NCBI RefSeq assembly: GCF_000521785.1
Contig: NZ_JALZ01000014.1
Span: 1-64,000 of the forward strand
Direction: 5' to 3'
Origin: Roseivivax halodurans JCM 10272
GTDB taxonomy: Bacteria; Pseudomonadota; Alphaproteobacteria; Rhodobacterales; Rhodobacteraceae
Length of the DNA: 64,000 bases
The position numbers and the translations under genes were made by a program. The notes under the pieces were generated by a model. The model worked only from the letters and a program-made list of their open reading frames with translations, was not told where the DNA came from and did no database searches. Shown piece after piece: positions 33,848 to 43,283 of this stretch; position 1 is the first letter of the stretch; each line of letters begins with the position of its first letter.

Positions 33848-35884
33848 TCAAAGCACCCGAACGAGGCGCAGCGCGTCGTAGATCGCCGCATGGGTGTTCC
33901 GCGCCGCGACCGCATCGCCGATCCGGAAGAGCTGGTAGCGCCCCTCGGGATTGCGCACCACGCTCTGGGCTTCGCCCGCAACCAGCGCCTCGTGATCGAC
34001 CTCCCCGAGGTTCGACGATCCCTCCCGCAGCTCGAAATAGAGATCGTCGAGCGGCCGCGTGCCGTGGTTCACCACCACCTGGTCCACATGCCGCTCGCGC
34101 CGCATCGCGCCGTAATCGCTCCCGAGCACCGCCCGCAGCCCGTTGCCGTCCCGCTCCACCGCATCGAGCCGCCATGTCGGCGTGAAGGTCACGTCGAGGC
34201 TCTGCAGGATCCGCAGCGACGGCGTGAGAGACATCGACATCACCTCCGAGACGATGTTGCGGTCGCGGGTCACGATCTCGACCCGCGCGCCCGCCTCGGC
34301 GATCTTCTCGGCCGCCTGCAGCGCCGGGTAGTCGCCGGCATCGTCGTAGATCAGCACATTGGCCCCCGGCGCCACGTCGCCCGACAGGATGTCCCAGGCC
34401 GACACGACAAGCTCGTCCCCGTCGACCAGCACCTCGGTATGCGCCATCCCGCCCGTCGCCACGATCACCGCATCCGGCGCGTCAGCCAGCACGTCGGACG
34501 CGTCGGCGAAGCTGTTGAAGCGGAACGTCACCCCACCCCGCTCGCATTCCGCCATCCGCCAGTCGACGATCTGCATCATCTCGCGCCGCCGCGGCGTCTG
34601 CGCGGTCAGGCGGATCTGGCCGCCGGGATCGCTCGCGGCCTCGTGCAGGATCACCTCGTGCCCGCGAGCCGCCGCGACCCGCGCCGCCTCGAGCCCCGCC
34701 GGCCCGGCCCCGACCACCGTGATCCGGCGCGGCGCCTCCGCCCGGCCGATCACGTGCGGCTGCTCGAGTTCCCGCCCGGTCGACGGGTTGTGGATGCAGA
34801 GCGCCATGCCGCCCTGGTAGATCCGGTCAAGGCAGTAATTGGCCCCGACGCAGGGCCGGATGCGGTCCTCCTCTCCGCGCAGGATCTTGGCGACGAGATG
34901 CGGGTCCGCCATGTGCGCGCGGGTCATGCCCACGAGGTCGAGCTTGCCGCTGGCGATGGCATGGCGGGCGGTCGCGACGTCCTGGATCTTGGCGGCGTGA
35001 AAGGTGGGAAACTCCGTCGCCGCGCGGATTTCTCCGGCGAAGTCGAGATGCGGCGCCGATTTCATGCCCTGCACCGGGATCACGTCGGTCAGGCCCGCAT
35101 CGGTGTCGATATGTCCCCGAACGACGTTCAGGAAATCAACCATGCCGGACGCCTTGAGCCGCTGCGAGATCTCGATCCCGTCGGCATTGGTCAGCCCGCC
35201 CGGCAGGTCTTCGTCGCCCGAATAGCGGATGCCGACGATGAACTCGTCGCCCACCCTCTCGCGGATCGCCCGCAGCGTGTCGAAGGTGAAGCGCAGCCGC
35301 CCGTCCAGATCGCCGCCATACGCACCGTCGAGCGAATTGGTCAGCGGCGACCAGAACTGGTCCATCAGGTGCCCGTAGGCCTGCAGCTCGATCCCGTCGA
35401 GGCCCGCATCCCGCATCCGCTCGGCCGCATCTGCGTAATCCTCGATGATCCGCGCGATGTCCCAGTCCTCGGCCTTCTTCGGGAACGCCTTGTGCGACGC
35501 CTCGCGCTCCTGCCCGGGCGAGACGACAGGCAGCCAGTCGCCCTTGTCCCACCGCGTGCGGCGGCCAAGATGCGTCAGCTGGATCATCACCGCGCACCCG
35601 TGCTCGTGACATTCGTCCGTCAGCTCCCGCATCCAGCCGACGACCTCGTCCTTCCAGGCGAGGATATTGTTGAACACGGGCGGGCTGTCGCGCGACACGC
35701 TCGCCGAGCCCGCGGTCATCGTCAGCCCGACGCCCGCGCGCGCCCGCTCGGCATGATAGGCCCGGTAGCGCTCCTTCGGCATGCCGTCCTCGGGATAGGC
35801 CGGCTCGTGCGACGAGATCATCAGCCGGTTCTTCAGCGTCAGGTGCTTGAGCCTATAGGGCTGGAGGAGCGGATCGGTGGGCAT
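33848..35884 (-). CDS. NADH:flavin oxidoreductase, N-methylproline demethylase-like
   Basis: 678 residues from ATG 35884. The N-terminal half is an old-yellow-enzyme FMN barrel (LMISSHEPAYPEDGMPKERY, then GIELQAYGHLMDQFWSPLTN). A 4Fe-4S cysteine cluster follows (CVGANYCLDRIY plus CIHNPSTGRE). The C-terminal half has FAD/NAD Rossmann domains with VVGAGPAGLEAARVAAARGH. This three-part layout is shared by trimethylamine dehydrogenase, 2,4-dienoyl-CoA reductase and N-methylproline demethylase; the N-terminal block is closest to the last in my memory. It would then act late in stachydrine (proline betaine) breakdown. No other stachydrine gene is adjacent. Confidence 0.85.
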   Translation of the reverse strand: MPTDPLLQPYRLKHLTLKNRLMISSHEPAYPEDGMPKERYRAYHAERARAGVGLTMTAGSASVSRDSPPVFNNILAWKDEVVGWMRELTDECHEHGCAVMIQLTHLGRRTRWDKGDWLPVVSPGQEREASHKAFPKKAEDWDIARIIEDYADAAERMRDAGLDGIELQAYGHLMDQFWSPLTNSLDGAYGGDLDGRLRFTFDTLRAIRERVGDEFIVGIRYSGDEDLPGGLTNADGIEISQRLKASGMVDFLNVVRGHIDTDAGLTDVIPVQGMKSAPHLDFAGEIRAATEFPTFHAAKIQDVATARHAIASGKLDLVGMTRAHMADPHLVAKILRGEEDRIRPCVGANYCLDRIYQGGMALCIHNPSTGRELEQPHVIGRAEAPRRITVVGAGPAGLEAARVAAARGHEVILHEAASDPGGQIRLTAQTPRRREMMQIVDWRMAECERGGVTFRFNSFADASDVLADAPDAVIVATGGMAHTEVLVDGDELVVSAWDILSGDVAPGANVLIYDDAGDYPALQAAEKIAEAGARVEIVTRDRNIVSEVMSMSLTPSLRILQSLDVTFTPTWRLDAVERDGNGLRAVLGSDYGAMRRERHVDQVVVNHGTRPLDDLYFELREGSSNLGEVDHEALVAGEAQSVVRNPEGRYQLFRIGDAVAARNTHAAIYDALRLVRVL

Positions 35885-36785
35885 GACGGCCTTCCTGTCG
35901 TTCTGTGTCGGACCGCCCCGAGACATCTCCCGCCGCAGACGGCCGCTCCTTGCGGCGTCCCGTCAGGGGGCGGCGGTCCCTCTCGCGGCATGGACGCGAT
36001 GCAGGGCCCGGCCCCCTGCTCGCAACGTCTTCAGTTCCACACGAAAACCGGACCCTCCGCACGTCCCGTTTCCGACTCCCGCCAAGCCGAAGGCGACGTC
36101 ACAGACGAGAATTCAAACCCGTCCCGCAACCGCAACACCACGCTCAGCGGCCGAGACGGTGCGACACCTCCCGGAATACCGGTGTGGATCTCGCCCTGCT
36201 CCACCACCCGAAAGGTTGCCACCAGCAAGCCGCCGCGGAAACGTGGCCGCCAAAGACTCAATTGGGGAGCCACTCTCAATCCCAAAGCGCAAGACATTCT
36301 GCGGATACACTCTGTCACCCAGCGTCCCGCTCAGCGACTTTCCGCTGACTGTTTCGTGAAACACCGAATGGCTTTCGTGATCTCCACACCAGGAAACCCG
36401 TGCAAATCCTCCCCTTTTCGGACCTCAAAACCGGCAGCACATGGCTATTCCCAAACGCCCCGCACCCCCGCTTCTTTCAAACCCACAGAACGCAAGTCAC
36501 TATTACATTTAAAAAAAATCTTCATACCCATACTCTATAGAACCAGAACCTGACCGCTCCCGGTCCCTCCAAAGACGACCTCAAGCCACCCCATCCCGTC
36601 GCTATCTCCCCCGGCCTAATTAACGAATTCACCCCGCCAGACATTAACGCGCCTCTTGAAAGTACCTTGCGGCCGCGAATATTAAGGAGCAAAGCGACCG
36701 CGCAATGGTCGCGGTGGCGACCTGGCCGAAATTTTTCCGAACAGGATCATTTCGAGCCAAATCAACCGAGCGGAGAAAAGAAAAA
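35885..36785. other. Gene-free interval upstream of hns
   Basis: About 900 nt without a credible gene. GC content falls from about 65 % to below 50 % through 36250-36640, with A-runs at 36510-36520 and TTAATTAACG near 36617. Short frames exist on both strands but lack ribosome sites and family features. The AT-rich part may be the promoter and autoregulatory region of the H-NS-like gene. Confidence 0.5.
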
Positions 36786-37112
36786 ATGACCACAATCGAC
36801 GTCAGCGCCCTTTCGAAAGACGAGCTCCTGAAGCTGAGAAAGGACCTCGACAAGGCGATCGAGAACTACGACCGCCGGCAGCGGAAGGAAGCCCTGGCGG
36901 CCGCCGAAGCGAAGGCGCGCGAGATGGGCTTCAGCCTTGCGGAACTGACCGGCGGCAGCGCCGGTGCGGAGAAGGGAACCGTAAACCCGCCGAAATACCA
37001 GCACCCCGAGAATCCCGAACTCACCTGGACCGGTCGCGGCCGGCAGCCTGCCTGGATCAAGGAACGCCTGGCGGAGGGCAAATCGCTCGACGCCTTCCTG
37101 ATCGCCAAGTGA
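36786..37112 (+). CDS. H-NS/HvrA-family nucleoid protein
   Basis: 108 residues. The N-terminal coiled-coil dimerisation helix (LSKDELLKLRKDLDKAIENY and following) joins through a Gly/Ala linker to the H-NS DNA-binding domain KYQHPENPELTWTGRGRQPAW, containing the TWTGRGRxP core. The domain binds AT-rich minor grooves and silences acquired DNA. GAGAAAAG lies before the ATG. The gene sits next to a long AT-rich intergenic region, which suits autoregulation. Confidence 0.95.
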   Translation: MTTIDVSALSKDELLKLRKDLDKAIENYDRRQRKEALAAAEAKAREMGFSLAELTGGSAGAEKGTVNPPKYQHPENPELTWTGRGRQPAWIKERLAEGKSLDAFLIAK

Positions 37113-37171
37113 TCACCGCAAGGCGGTCGCGCACAGCATCGCGTCTCTCGATAACCTGACCCGTCTGCAAT

Positions 37172-37197
37172 CGTCAGCCTCGGCACCGAGGCTGACG
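37172..37197 (+). terminator. Palindromic stem-loop after hns
   Basis: CGTCAGCCTCGG and CCGAGGCTGACG form a perfect 12-bp arm pair separated by only CA, so the real hairpin has a slightly shorter stem. It lies 60 nt after the hns stop codon, with no T-tract. Confidence 0.5.
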
Positions 37198-37312
37198 CCG
37201 CGGCCGCGGTATTCCGGACAAGGCGGCAGGAACGGCCCGGGGAATGCCGCGTTGGCTGTCCGAAGGCCCCGGGCGCATCCCGGGGCACAATGACAGAGAG
37301 AAAGAGGACGAC

Positions 37313-37597
37313 ATGGCAGAGAACGCGATCCGCGCGACGGTGACGGGCAATGTGCAGGGCGTTTCGTTCCGGGATTACGTGAAATCGCAGGGCGCCGACC
37401 GCCACGTGCGCGGCTGGGTCCGCAACACCGATGGCGGCAGCGTCGAGGCGGTCCTCGCCGGCGAGGCGCTCGATCTCGAGGGCATGGTGCAGGCGCTGCA
37501 TGACGGCCCGGACGGCGCAAAGGTCGAGGACGTGAAGACCGAGGCGGCCGACACCAGCGAGGTTCTCGGCTGCAAGGATATAGAAATCCGCGATTGA
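37313..37597 (+). CDS. acyP: Acylphosphatase
   Basis: 94 residues, standard size. Signature 1 GNVQGVSFRDYVKSQG carries the catalytic Arg, and signature 2 GWVRNTDGGSVEAVLAG carries the catalytic Asn. It hydrolyses acyl phosphates. Preceded by AAAGAGGACG. A 7-bp CCCCGGG/CCCGGGG hairpin (37267-37285) lies in its leader. Confidence 0.92.
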   Translation: MAENAIRATVTGNVQGVSFRDYVKSQGADRHVRGWVRNTDGGSVEAVLAGEALDLEGMVQALHDGPDGAKVEDVKTEAADTSEVLGCKDIEIRD

Positions 37598-37725
37598 TTG
37601 CGGCCAATTGGCCGGCGCCAATTGAAAACTCCGCCAGTTCGCGTCATTCTTGACCCATCGGCAGTGCAGCCGGGGGTCAAGGAGCGCCAAAAGCTCCCGC
37701 CCGGCGTGGAGATAGGGACAGGCGG

Positions 37726-38082
37726 ATGAGAGCAATTCCCATGATTGCGGCGATCGCCGTGATGGCGGTCGCATCGTGCGGACAGCGCGAGTCGGTGACG
37801 CGCAAATCGAGTTACATGGCCCCGAGTTTCGCGAACGGCCCGCTGAAAAGCGCGTGCCTGCGCAGCGACCGGGCGCAGCGGAACCCGCAGCTTTGTGGCT
37901 GCATCCAGGCGGTCGCGGACCGCTCGCTCTCCAATTCGGAGCAGAGTCTCGCGGTCACCTTCTTCAGCGATCCCCACCGCGCGCAGGAGATCCGCCAATC
38001 GGATCGTCCCAATCACGAGCGCATGTGGACGAACTACAAGGCCTTCGTGAGCCGCGCCGAGCGCAGCTGCCGCGGCCTCTGA
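37726..38082 (+). CDS. Small lipoprotein, conserved in Rhodobacterales
   Basis: 118 residues with a lipoprotein signal: a hydrophobic stretch ending VASC, acylated Cys at position 18. The mature part has a CGCIQAVADRSLSNSEQ motif and a conserved FFSDPHRAQEIRQSD block. Homologs I remember are sometimes labelled arginine transporter, which this short globular protein cannot be. Function unknown. Its stop abuts the convergent hydrolase gene. Confidence 0.7.
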   Translation: MRAIPMIAAIAVMAVASCGQRESVTRKSSYMAPSFANGPLKSACLRSDRAQRNPQLCGCIQAVADRSLSNSEQSLAVTFFSDPHRAQEIRQSDRPNHERMWTNYKAFVSRAERSCRGL

Positions 38083-38083
38083 T

Positions 38084-38848
38084 CTAGCCCGCGTCGAGGA
38101 ACGCCCGGACCGAAGCCTCGAATTCGCGGGGCTTTTCGGCGTGGAGCCAATGGCCCGCGCCGGGCAGCTTCGCGAAGCGGGCCTTGGGGAAGAGTTCGCG
38201 GATCGCGCCCCGATGCTCGGGCGCGACATAGTCGCTCTCCTCCCCGGACAGAAACAGCGCGGGCCGTTCGAACGTCCCGCCGATCTGCGGCCAGCCGAGG
38301 ATCTTCGGCATCTGGTCGGCGAGCACGTCGAGGTTCAGCAGCCACTTCTTCTCCGATGCGTCGAGCGATTGGGTGAAGAAGCTCTGCAGCGTCTTGTCCG
38401 GCACAGTCTGCTTCAACTGCTCGGCGGCGTCCGAGCGTTTCTCGACCTTCGACAGATCGACGCCCCGCATCGCCTCGATGAATTCCATCTGGCTGTGGCC
38501 GTAGGCGACGGGCGCGATATCCGCGACGACGAGGCGCCGCACCTTCTCGGGATGCGCGAGAGCGAGCGCCATCGCCGCCTTCCCGCCCATCGAATGGCCG
38601 ACGACGTCCGCCGGAGCGTCGAGCGTGTCGATCACCTCCGCGAGGTCCCCGGCAAGATCGGGATAGCCGTGCTCCTCGGACCAGGGCGACTGTCCGTGGT
38701 TGCGCATGTCGACGGCGATCACCTCGCCGCGGTCCGCCAGGCGCTTGGCGATGACGCCCCAGTTCCGGCCCGAGCCGAACAGACCGTGGGCGATGAGGAC
38801 GGGCGCGGCCTCGGTCGGCGCGCCGTGACGGATGGTGTTGAGCTTCAT
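38084..38848 (-). CDS. Alpha/beta hydrolase (YbfF-like esterase)
   Basis: 254 residues. Oxyanion loop HGLFGSGRNW (HG at 21-22), nucleophile elbow GHSMGG with Ser86, and terminal His in GAGHWLHAEKP; the acid is probably in FLSGEESDYV. DMRNHGQSPW is characteristic of YbfF-type thioester or short-chain ester hydrolases. It acts in the cytoplasm; the natural substrate is unknown. Confidence 0.9.
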   Translation of the reverse strand: MKLNTIRHGAPTEAAPVLIAHGLFGSGRNWGVIAKRLADRGEVIAVDMRNHGQSPWSEEHGYPDLAGDLAEVIDTLDAPADVVGHSMGGKAAMALALAHPEKVRRLVVADIAPVAYGHSQMEFIEAMRGVDLSKVEKRSDAAEQLKQTVPDKTLQSFFTQSLDASEKKWLLNLDVLADQMPKILGWPQIGGTFERPALFLSGEESDYVAPEHRGAIRELFPKARFAKLPGAGHWLHAEKPREFEASVRAFLDAG

Positions 38849-38926
38849 GTCTCACGGCATAGCGCGCTGGACAGCCCGCTTCCAGAGGGGGCTTGCAGCG
38901 CGGCGCGGCAAAGATAGCGTGGCCCC

Positions 38927-39301
38927 ATGAGTTTCGAGACGGATCTGAGGACAGGCGGCGAGCGGCTCGAGGCGCTCGCCGCCGAAAAGCTGGGCCGCAC
39001 GCGCGGCAGCCTCGCCCGCCGCGCGGCGCGTGCGGGCCGCGATCTGCCGCGCGGCGTCCGGCGCGACCTCGCCATCGTGGCCGAGGCGCTCCATCTCTCC
39101 GACCACCCGCGGCTGCGGTGCCGGATCGACGAGCCCGGAACCCGCGCGGCCCTCACCCGCAGCGAGGCGCATCTCGCCGGGATCGACGCCGCGGACCGCC
39201 GGTGGGGCCGCATCCTCGGGCTTCTGACGGTGATCGCCTTCAACCTCCTGGTGGTCGCGACCGGCCTGCTGATCCTCCTGCGCTGGCGCGGTCTCGTCTG
39301 A
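38927..39301 (+). CDS. Small membrane protein, hypothetical
   Basis: 124 residues. A long basic, Arg/Leu-rich helical cytoplasmic part is followed by one C-terminal membrane helix (ILGLLTVIAFNLLVVATGLLI spans about residues 95-117). No family recognised. It is divergent from the esterase gene and convergent with glyA. Confidence 0.6.
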   Translation: MSFETDLRTGGERLEALAAEKLGRTRGSLARRAARAGRDLPRGVRRDLAIVAEALHLSDHPRLRCRIDEPGTRAALTRSEAHLAGIDAADRRWGRILGLLTVIAFNLLVVATGLLILLRWRGLV

Positions 39302-39331
39302 GCCGCGATGCGCCAATGGCGCGCGCGCACG

Positions 39332-39363
39332 AAAAACCCCGGCAGAGAAACCTCTGCCGGGGT
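39332..39363 (-). terminator. Rho-independent terminator of glyA
   Basis: Perfect 12-bp stem (ACCCCGGCAGAG at 39336-39347 and CTCTGCCGGGGT at 39352-39363) with a 4-nt loop. On the minus strand it runs directly into TTTTT. Confidence 0.92.
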
Positions 39364-39390
39364 CCATCCCTGCCGATGCGGGATAGCCGC

Positions 39391-40683
39391 TCAGAGCGTC
39401 GCGTAGATCGGGAAGCGCGAGAGCATCTCGGCGACTTCACCCTTCACCTTGTCCTCGACCGCGCCGTTCTCCTCGCCGTTCGAGGCGAGACCGTCCACCA
39501 CCTCGACGATCCAGTCCGCGATCTGGCGGAACTCCTCCTCGCCGAAGCCGCGGGTGGTGCCCGCGGGCGTGCCGAGGCGGATGCCGCTCGTCACGGTCGG
39601 CTTCTCGGGATCGAACGGCACGCCGTTCTTGTTGCAGGTGATATGCGCCCGCCCGAGCGAGGCCTCGGTCGCGTTGCCCTTCACGCCCTTGGGCCGCAGG
39701 TCGACAAGCACGAGATGGCTGTCGGTGCCGCCCGTGACGGTGCCGAGCCCGCCCTCGATCAGCCGGTCGGACAGCGCCTGTGCGTTTTTGATGACCTGCG
39801 CCTGGTAGGTCTTGAACTCGGGGCGCAGCGCCTCGCCGAAGGCGACGGCCTTGGCGGCGATCACGTGCATCAGCGGCCCGCCCTGGATGCCCGGGAAGAT
39901 CGCCGAGTTGACCTTCTTGGCGATCTCGGCGTCGTCGGTGAGGATCATCCCGCCCCGCGGTCCGCGCAGCGTCTTGTGCGTGGTCGTCGTCGCGACATGC
40001 GCATGCGGGAAGGGCGACGGGTAATGCCCCGACGCAACGAGGCCCGCGAAATGGGCCATGTCGACGAGGAGATAGGCGCCGACGCTGTCCGCGATCTCGC
40101 GCATCTTCGCAAAGTCGATGATCCGCGGGATGGCCGACCCGCCCGCGATCAGCATCTTCGGCTGATGCTCCTTCGCGAGCTCCGCGATCTGGTCGTAGTC
40201 GATCCGGTTGTCGTCCTGCCGCACGCCATACTGGACCGCGTTGAACCACTTGCCCGACTGGTTCGGCGCGGCGCCGTGGGTGAGGTGGCCGCCGGCGTCG
40301 AGGCTCATGCCGAGGATGGTGTCGCCGGGCTTCAGGAGCGCGGTGAAGACGCCCTGGTTCGCCTGGCTGCCCGAGTTCGGCTGCACGTTGGCGTAGCCGC
40401 AGCCGAAGAGCTGCTTGGCGCGGTCGCGGGCGAGATCCTCGGCCACGTCGACCCACTGGCAGCCGCCGTAATAGCGCCGTCCGGGATAGCCCTCGGCGTA
40501 TTTGTTGGTCATCACCGACCCTTGCGCCTCCATCACGGCGCGCGAGACGATGTTCTCGGACGCGATGAGCTCGATCTCGTCGCGCTGGCGGCCGAGCTCG
40601 CCGGTGATGGCGGCGAAGAGCTCGGGGTCGCGGTAAGACAGCTCTTCGGTGAAGAATCCGTCGTCGCGGTGAGGTGCGTTCAT
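39391..40683 (-). CDS. glyA: Serine hydroxymethyltransferase
   Basis: 430 residues from ATG 40683; a longer frame runs to 40827 but lacks the family start. It interconverts serine and glycine with tetrahydrofolate, using PLP. The N-terminal signature is [16 protein letters not shown], and the PLP lysine is in [14 protein letters not shown]. Full length. A structured GC-rich leader encloses its GGGAGG, and a perfect palindrome lies 66 nt upstream. A canonical terminator follows. Confidence 0.98.
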   Translation of the reverse strand: MNAPHRDDGFFTEELSYRDPELFAAITGELGRQRDEIELIASENIVSRAVMEAQGSVMTNKYAEGYPGRRYYGGCQWVDVAEDLARDRAKQLFGCGYANVQPNSGSQANQGVFTALLKPGDTILGMSLDAGGHLTHGAAPNQSGKWFNAVQYGVRQDDNRIDYDQIAELAKEHQPKMLIAGGSAIPRIIDFAKMREIADSVGAYLLVDMAHFAGLVASGHYPSPFPHAHVATTTTHKTLRGPRGGMILTDDAEIAKKVNSAIFPGIQGGPLMHVIAAKAVAFGEALRPEFKTYQAQVIKNAQALSDRLIEGGLGTVTGGTDSHLVLVDLRPKGVKGNATEASLGRAHITCNKNGVPFDPEKPTVTSGIRLGTPAGTTRGFGEEEFRQIADWIVEVVDGLASNGEENGAVEDKVKGEVAEMLSRFPIYATL

Positions 40684-40736
40684 GTCGGGGCCTCCCGGGG
40701 CTGCTGCGGACGGGCGTCCGGCGGGGTGACCCCGAC
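40684..40736 (-). promoter_or_regulatory. Structured 5' leader of glyA
   Basis: On the minus strand GTCGGGG (complement of 40730-40736) can pair with CCCCGAC directly before the ATG (40684-40690), closing a loop that contains the GGGAGG ribosome site and an inner CGGAC/GTCCG hairpin. The same 40730-40733 bases can instead pair with 40723-40726. Two exclusive folds around the ribosome site suggest translational control, but GC-rich leaders pair easily. Confidence 0.35.
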
Positions 40737-40748
40737 GCGGCGCCATGT

Positions 40749-40764
40749 GTTTCCGATCGGAAAC
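40749..40764. promoter_or_regulatory. 16-bp perfect palindrome between glyA and nadK
   Basis: GTTTCCGATCGGAAAC is fully self-complementary. It lies in the divergent 240-nt intergenic region, 66 nt upstream of the glyA start. A likely operator for a dimeric regulator; which one is unknown. Confidence 0.55.
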
Positions 40765-40923
40765 TAGCGGATCTGTACGAGCTGTAAATCGCGCAAGACG
40801 ACGCAAGGCAAGGGGAATGCGACGCATCGCGCGGACCTGTCACGGGGATCGCTGGCAACCCGGGGAAACTTGTGCTTGTTTCGGAACCATCGCGCCACGG
40901 ACAGGAAACGGCCCGCCCCTCGC

Positions 40924-41685
40924 ATGACGCTCCGCATCGCCTTCACCGCGTCGTCCGCGCCGCTGGCCCAGTCCGCCCTCGAGACCCTGACCCGTCGCTA
41001 CGGCGATCATGCCGAACGGGGCGCCGACGTGATCGTCGCGCTCGGCGGCGACGGCTTCATGCTCGCGACGCTGCACCGCACGCAGGAGCTCTCCGCGCCG
41101 GTCTACGGCATGAACCGCGGCACGGTCGGCTTCCTGATGAACGAATATGCCGAGCACGACCTGCCCGAACGGCTGGCGGCGGCAGAGGAGGCGCTGCTCA
41201 ACCCTCTCTCCATGCGGGCCGAGACGGTCGACGGCGAGATCCGCGAGGCGCTCGCCATCAACGAGGTCTCGCTCCTGCGGCAGGGCCCGCAGGCGGCGCG
41301 GCTGCGCATCAGCGTCGACGGACGCCTGCGGATGTCCGAGCTCGTCTGCGACGGCGCGCTGGTCGCGACGCCCGCGGGCTCGACCGCCTACAATTACTCG
41401 GCACACGGTCCGATCCTGCCCATCGGGGCGGACGTGCTGGCGCTGACGGCGATGTCGGCCTTCCGCCCGCGGCGCTGGCGCGGCGCTCTCCTGCCGAAGA
41501 CGGCCGAGGTGCGCATCGAGGTCCTGAACCCCGCCAAGCGCCCCGTCATGGCCGAGGCGGATTCGCGCTCGGTGCGGGACGTCGCGAACGTCGTCATCCG
41601 CTCCGAGCCGAACGTCGCGCACGGGGTGCTCTTCGATCCGGGCCACGGCCTCGAGGAACGCCTGATCCGCGAGCAGTTCGTCTGA
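40924..41685 (+). CDS. nadK: NAD kinase
   Basis: 253 residues. It phosphorylates NAD to NADP. The ATP/NAD site motif GGDG is at 41-44 ([13 protein letters not shown]), with [18 protein letters not shown] and the [15 protein letters not shown] block. The ATG at 40924 was chosen because the protein then starts with the usual first strand ([11 protein letters not shown]). Leads a short operon with the two membrane-protein genes. Confidence 0.95.
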   Translation: MTLRIAFTASSAPLAQSALETLTRRYGDHAERGADVIVALGGDGFMLATLHRTQELSAPVYGMNRGTVGFLMNEYAEHDLPERLAAAEEALLNPLSMRAETVDGEIREALAINEVSLLRQGPQAARLRISVDGRLRMSELVCDGALVATPAGSTAYNYSAHGPILPIGADVLALTAMSAFRPRRWRGALLPKTAEVRIEVLNPAKRPVMAEADSRSVRDVANVVIRSEPNVAHGVLFDPGHGLEERLIREQFV

Positions 41686-41745
41686 GGCGCCCCGGCGCAT
41701 AATTCGACGCAGGAACCCGCGCCGCCGCGGTCCCGTTGGCCCCGC

Positions 41746-42435
41746 ATGGACGGTCTGCGCGCATTCCTCGACTCCCCCCTCTTCCTGGGGCTCTGGATCG
41801 CGACGATGCTCCCCTGCCTGCTCTGGACCATCCGCGACCTCCGCACCAGGAACGCGCATCTGATGAGCCTGATGAAGCTCGTCTGGGCGCTCACCGTCTT
41901 CTATTCCGGCCCCATCGGACTCCTCGTCTACCGCTGGTCGGGCCGGAAGGAGATCGCCGACGACACCCTCGCGCGGCGCGGCTTCCGCTCGGTTGCGCAT
42001 TGCTACTCGGGCTGCGGCATGGGCGAGATCGTCGGCGTCATCGTCGCCGCCGGCCTCCTGTCGCTGGCCTCGATCTGGGTCTCGGCGATCACTTTCGCGC
42101 TCGCCTACGTCTTCGGCTTCGCCCTCACCGTCGGGCCCATGGTGCAGGGCGGCACGCCCTGGCGCGAGGCGCTGCGCGACGCCGCCATCGCCGAGACGCC
42201 CTCGATCACGGTGATGGAGGTCACGGCCATCGGCGTCAGCCTCTGGCTTGCCTCGGGCGCCGGGATGGGCGAGGTGCGGTTCTGGACCTCGTTGATCGTG
42301 TCGCTCTCCTGCGGGCTCTTCGCGGCCTGGCCGGTGAACGTCGCGCTGATCCGCTTCGGCGTGAAGGAGGGGATGATGGACCCCCGTCACACCCATCACG
42401 GCTCCGGAGGCGAGGGGCACGACGCCCACGCCTGA
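41746..42435 (+). CDS. DUF4396 membrane protein
   Basis: 229 residues with five or six membrane segments. The DUF4396 features are a short Cys/Gly motif HCYSGCGMGEIVG, PMVQGGTPWREALRDA and AWPVNVALIRFGVKEGM. The His-rich tail (HTHHGSGGEGHDAHA) could bind metal. Function unknown. It lies 60 nt after nadK on the same strand. Confidence 0.85.
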   Translation: MDGLRAFLDSPLFLGLWIATMLPCLLWTIRDLRTRNAHLMSLMKLVWALTVFYSGPIGLLVYRWSGRKEIADDTLARRGFRSVAHCYSGCGMGEIVGVIVAAGLLSLASIWVSAITFALAYVFGFALTVGPMVQGGTPWREALRDAAIAETPSITVMEVTAIGVSLWLASGAGMGEVRFWTSLIVSLSCGLFAAWPVNVALIRFGVKEGMMDPRHTHHGSGGEGHDAHA

Positions 42436-42469
42436 CGGCCCGCCGGACTATCAAAAAAGGACACCAGAC

Positions 42470-42967
42470 ATGACCTGGGCCGATGCGGGCGAGATCTTCC
42501 TGCGCATATTCCTCCTGATGGGGGTGGTGATCGCCATGAGCCGTGTCTTCGGCCTGCGCTCCTTCTCCAAGCTCTCGGGCTTCGACTTCGCGGTGACGGT
42601 GGCGATGGGCTCGGTCGTGGCGAGCGGGATCACCGCCCTCGACAAGAGCCCCTGGATCCCCGCCGTGGCGCTTCTGGCGATCTTCGTCTGGCAGATGCTG
42701 GTCGCCCCGCTGCGCACGCATTTCCGCACCGCCGAGGACGCCATCGACAACCATCCGCTCATGGTGATGGAGAACGGAGACATCCTCGAGGCGAACCTGC
42801 ACAAGGCCAGCATGACCCGCGCCGACCTCTGGGCCAAGCTCCGCGACGCCAATGTCGGAGACCTCTCCCGCGTCCAGGCCGCCGTCGTTGAAGTCACCGG
42901 CGTCTTCACCGTCCTCCACGGCCACGAGAAGATCTCCGACGAACTCCTCGACGGCGTCCGCCGCTAG
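42470..42967 (+). CDS. DUF421/YetF-family membrane protein
   Basis: 165 residues. Three N-terminal membrane helices with RVFGLRSFSKLSGFDFAVTVAMGS are followed by a small cytoplasmic YetF domain (PLMVMENGDILEANLHKASMT). Normal for the family. Function poorly known. 34 nt after the DUF4396 gene, so probably the third gene of the nadK operon. Confidence 0.9.
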   Translation: MTWADAGEIFLRIFLLMGVVIAMSRVFGLRSFSKLSGFDFAVTVAMGSVVASGITALDKSPWIPAVALLAIFVWQMLVAPLRTHFRTAEDAIDNHPLMVMENGDILEANLHKASMTRADLWAKLRDANVGDLSRVQAAVVEVTGVFTVLHGHEKISDELLDGVRR

Positions 42968-43067
42968 GCCTCCTTAAAGGCGTCGCGAGAGCCGCCCACC
43001 ACCCACCTTGGCGCGGGGCGACCAGCCCCATGCCGCGTTCGTCCGGGGCTCCGCCCGCTCGCGCCTG

Positions 43068-43088
43068 AAAAGGTCCACCGGACCTTTT
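43068..43088. terminator. Perfect inverted repeat after the DUF421 gene
   Basis: AAAAGGTCC-ACC-GGACCTTTT, 9-bp arms ending in TTTT on both strands, 100 nt after the stop. It could terminate transcription in either direction. The whole 42968-43283 gap (316 nt) otherwise holds nothing recognisable. Confidence 0.5.
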
Positions 43089-43283
43089 CCGCGACGCCGC
43101 TCGCCCCTCCCCAGGGAAGGCGCATCGCCGATGCCACCTGTAGCGGAAACCTCCGCCGGGGCTTCAGAGATAAACCGCCGCAGCTGACCCGGATCAAAGC
43201 TCCCACCCAAGGCTCGGGCACGGCATTCTTTGCGCCACTCATTTGCACGTAATGGCCGTTCCACATACACCTCCGAACACCCG

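Noticed and set aside
36031-36364. Short open frames in the AT-rich gap before hns
   Set aside because: No ribosome site, no family resemblance and overlapping frames on both strands. Better read as non-coding.
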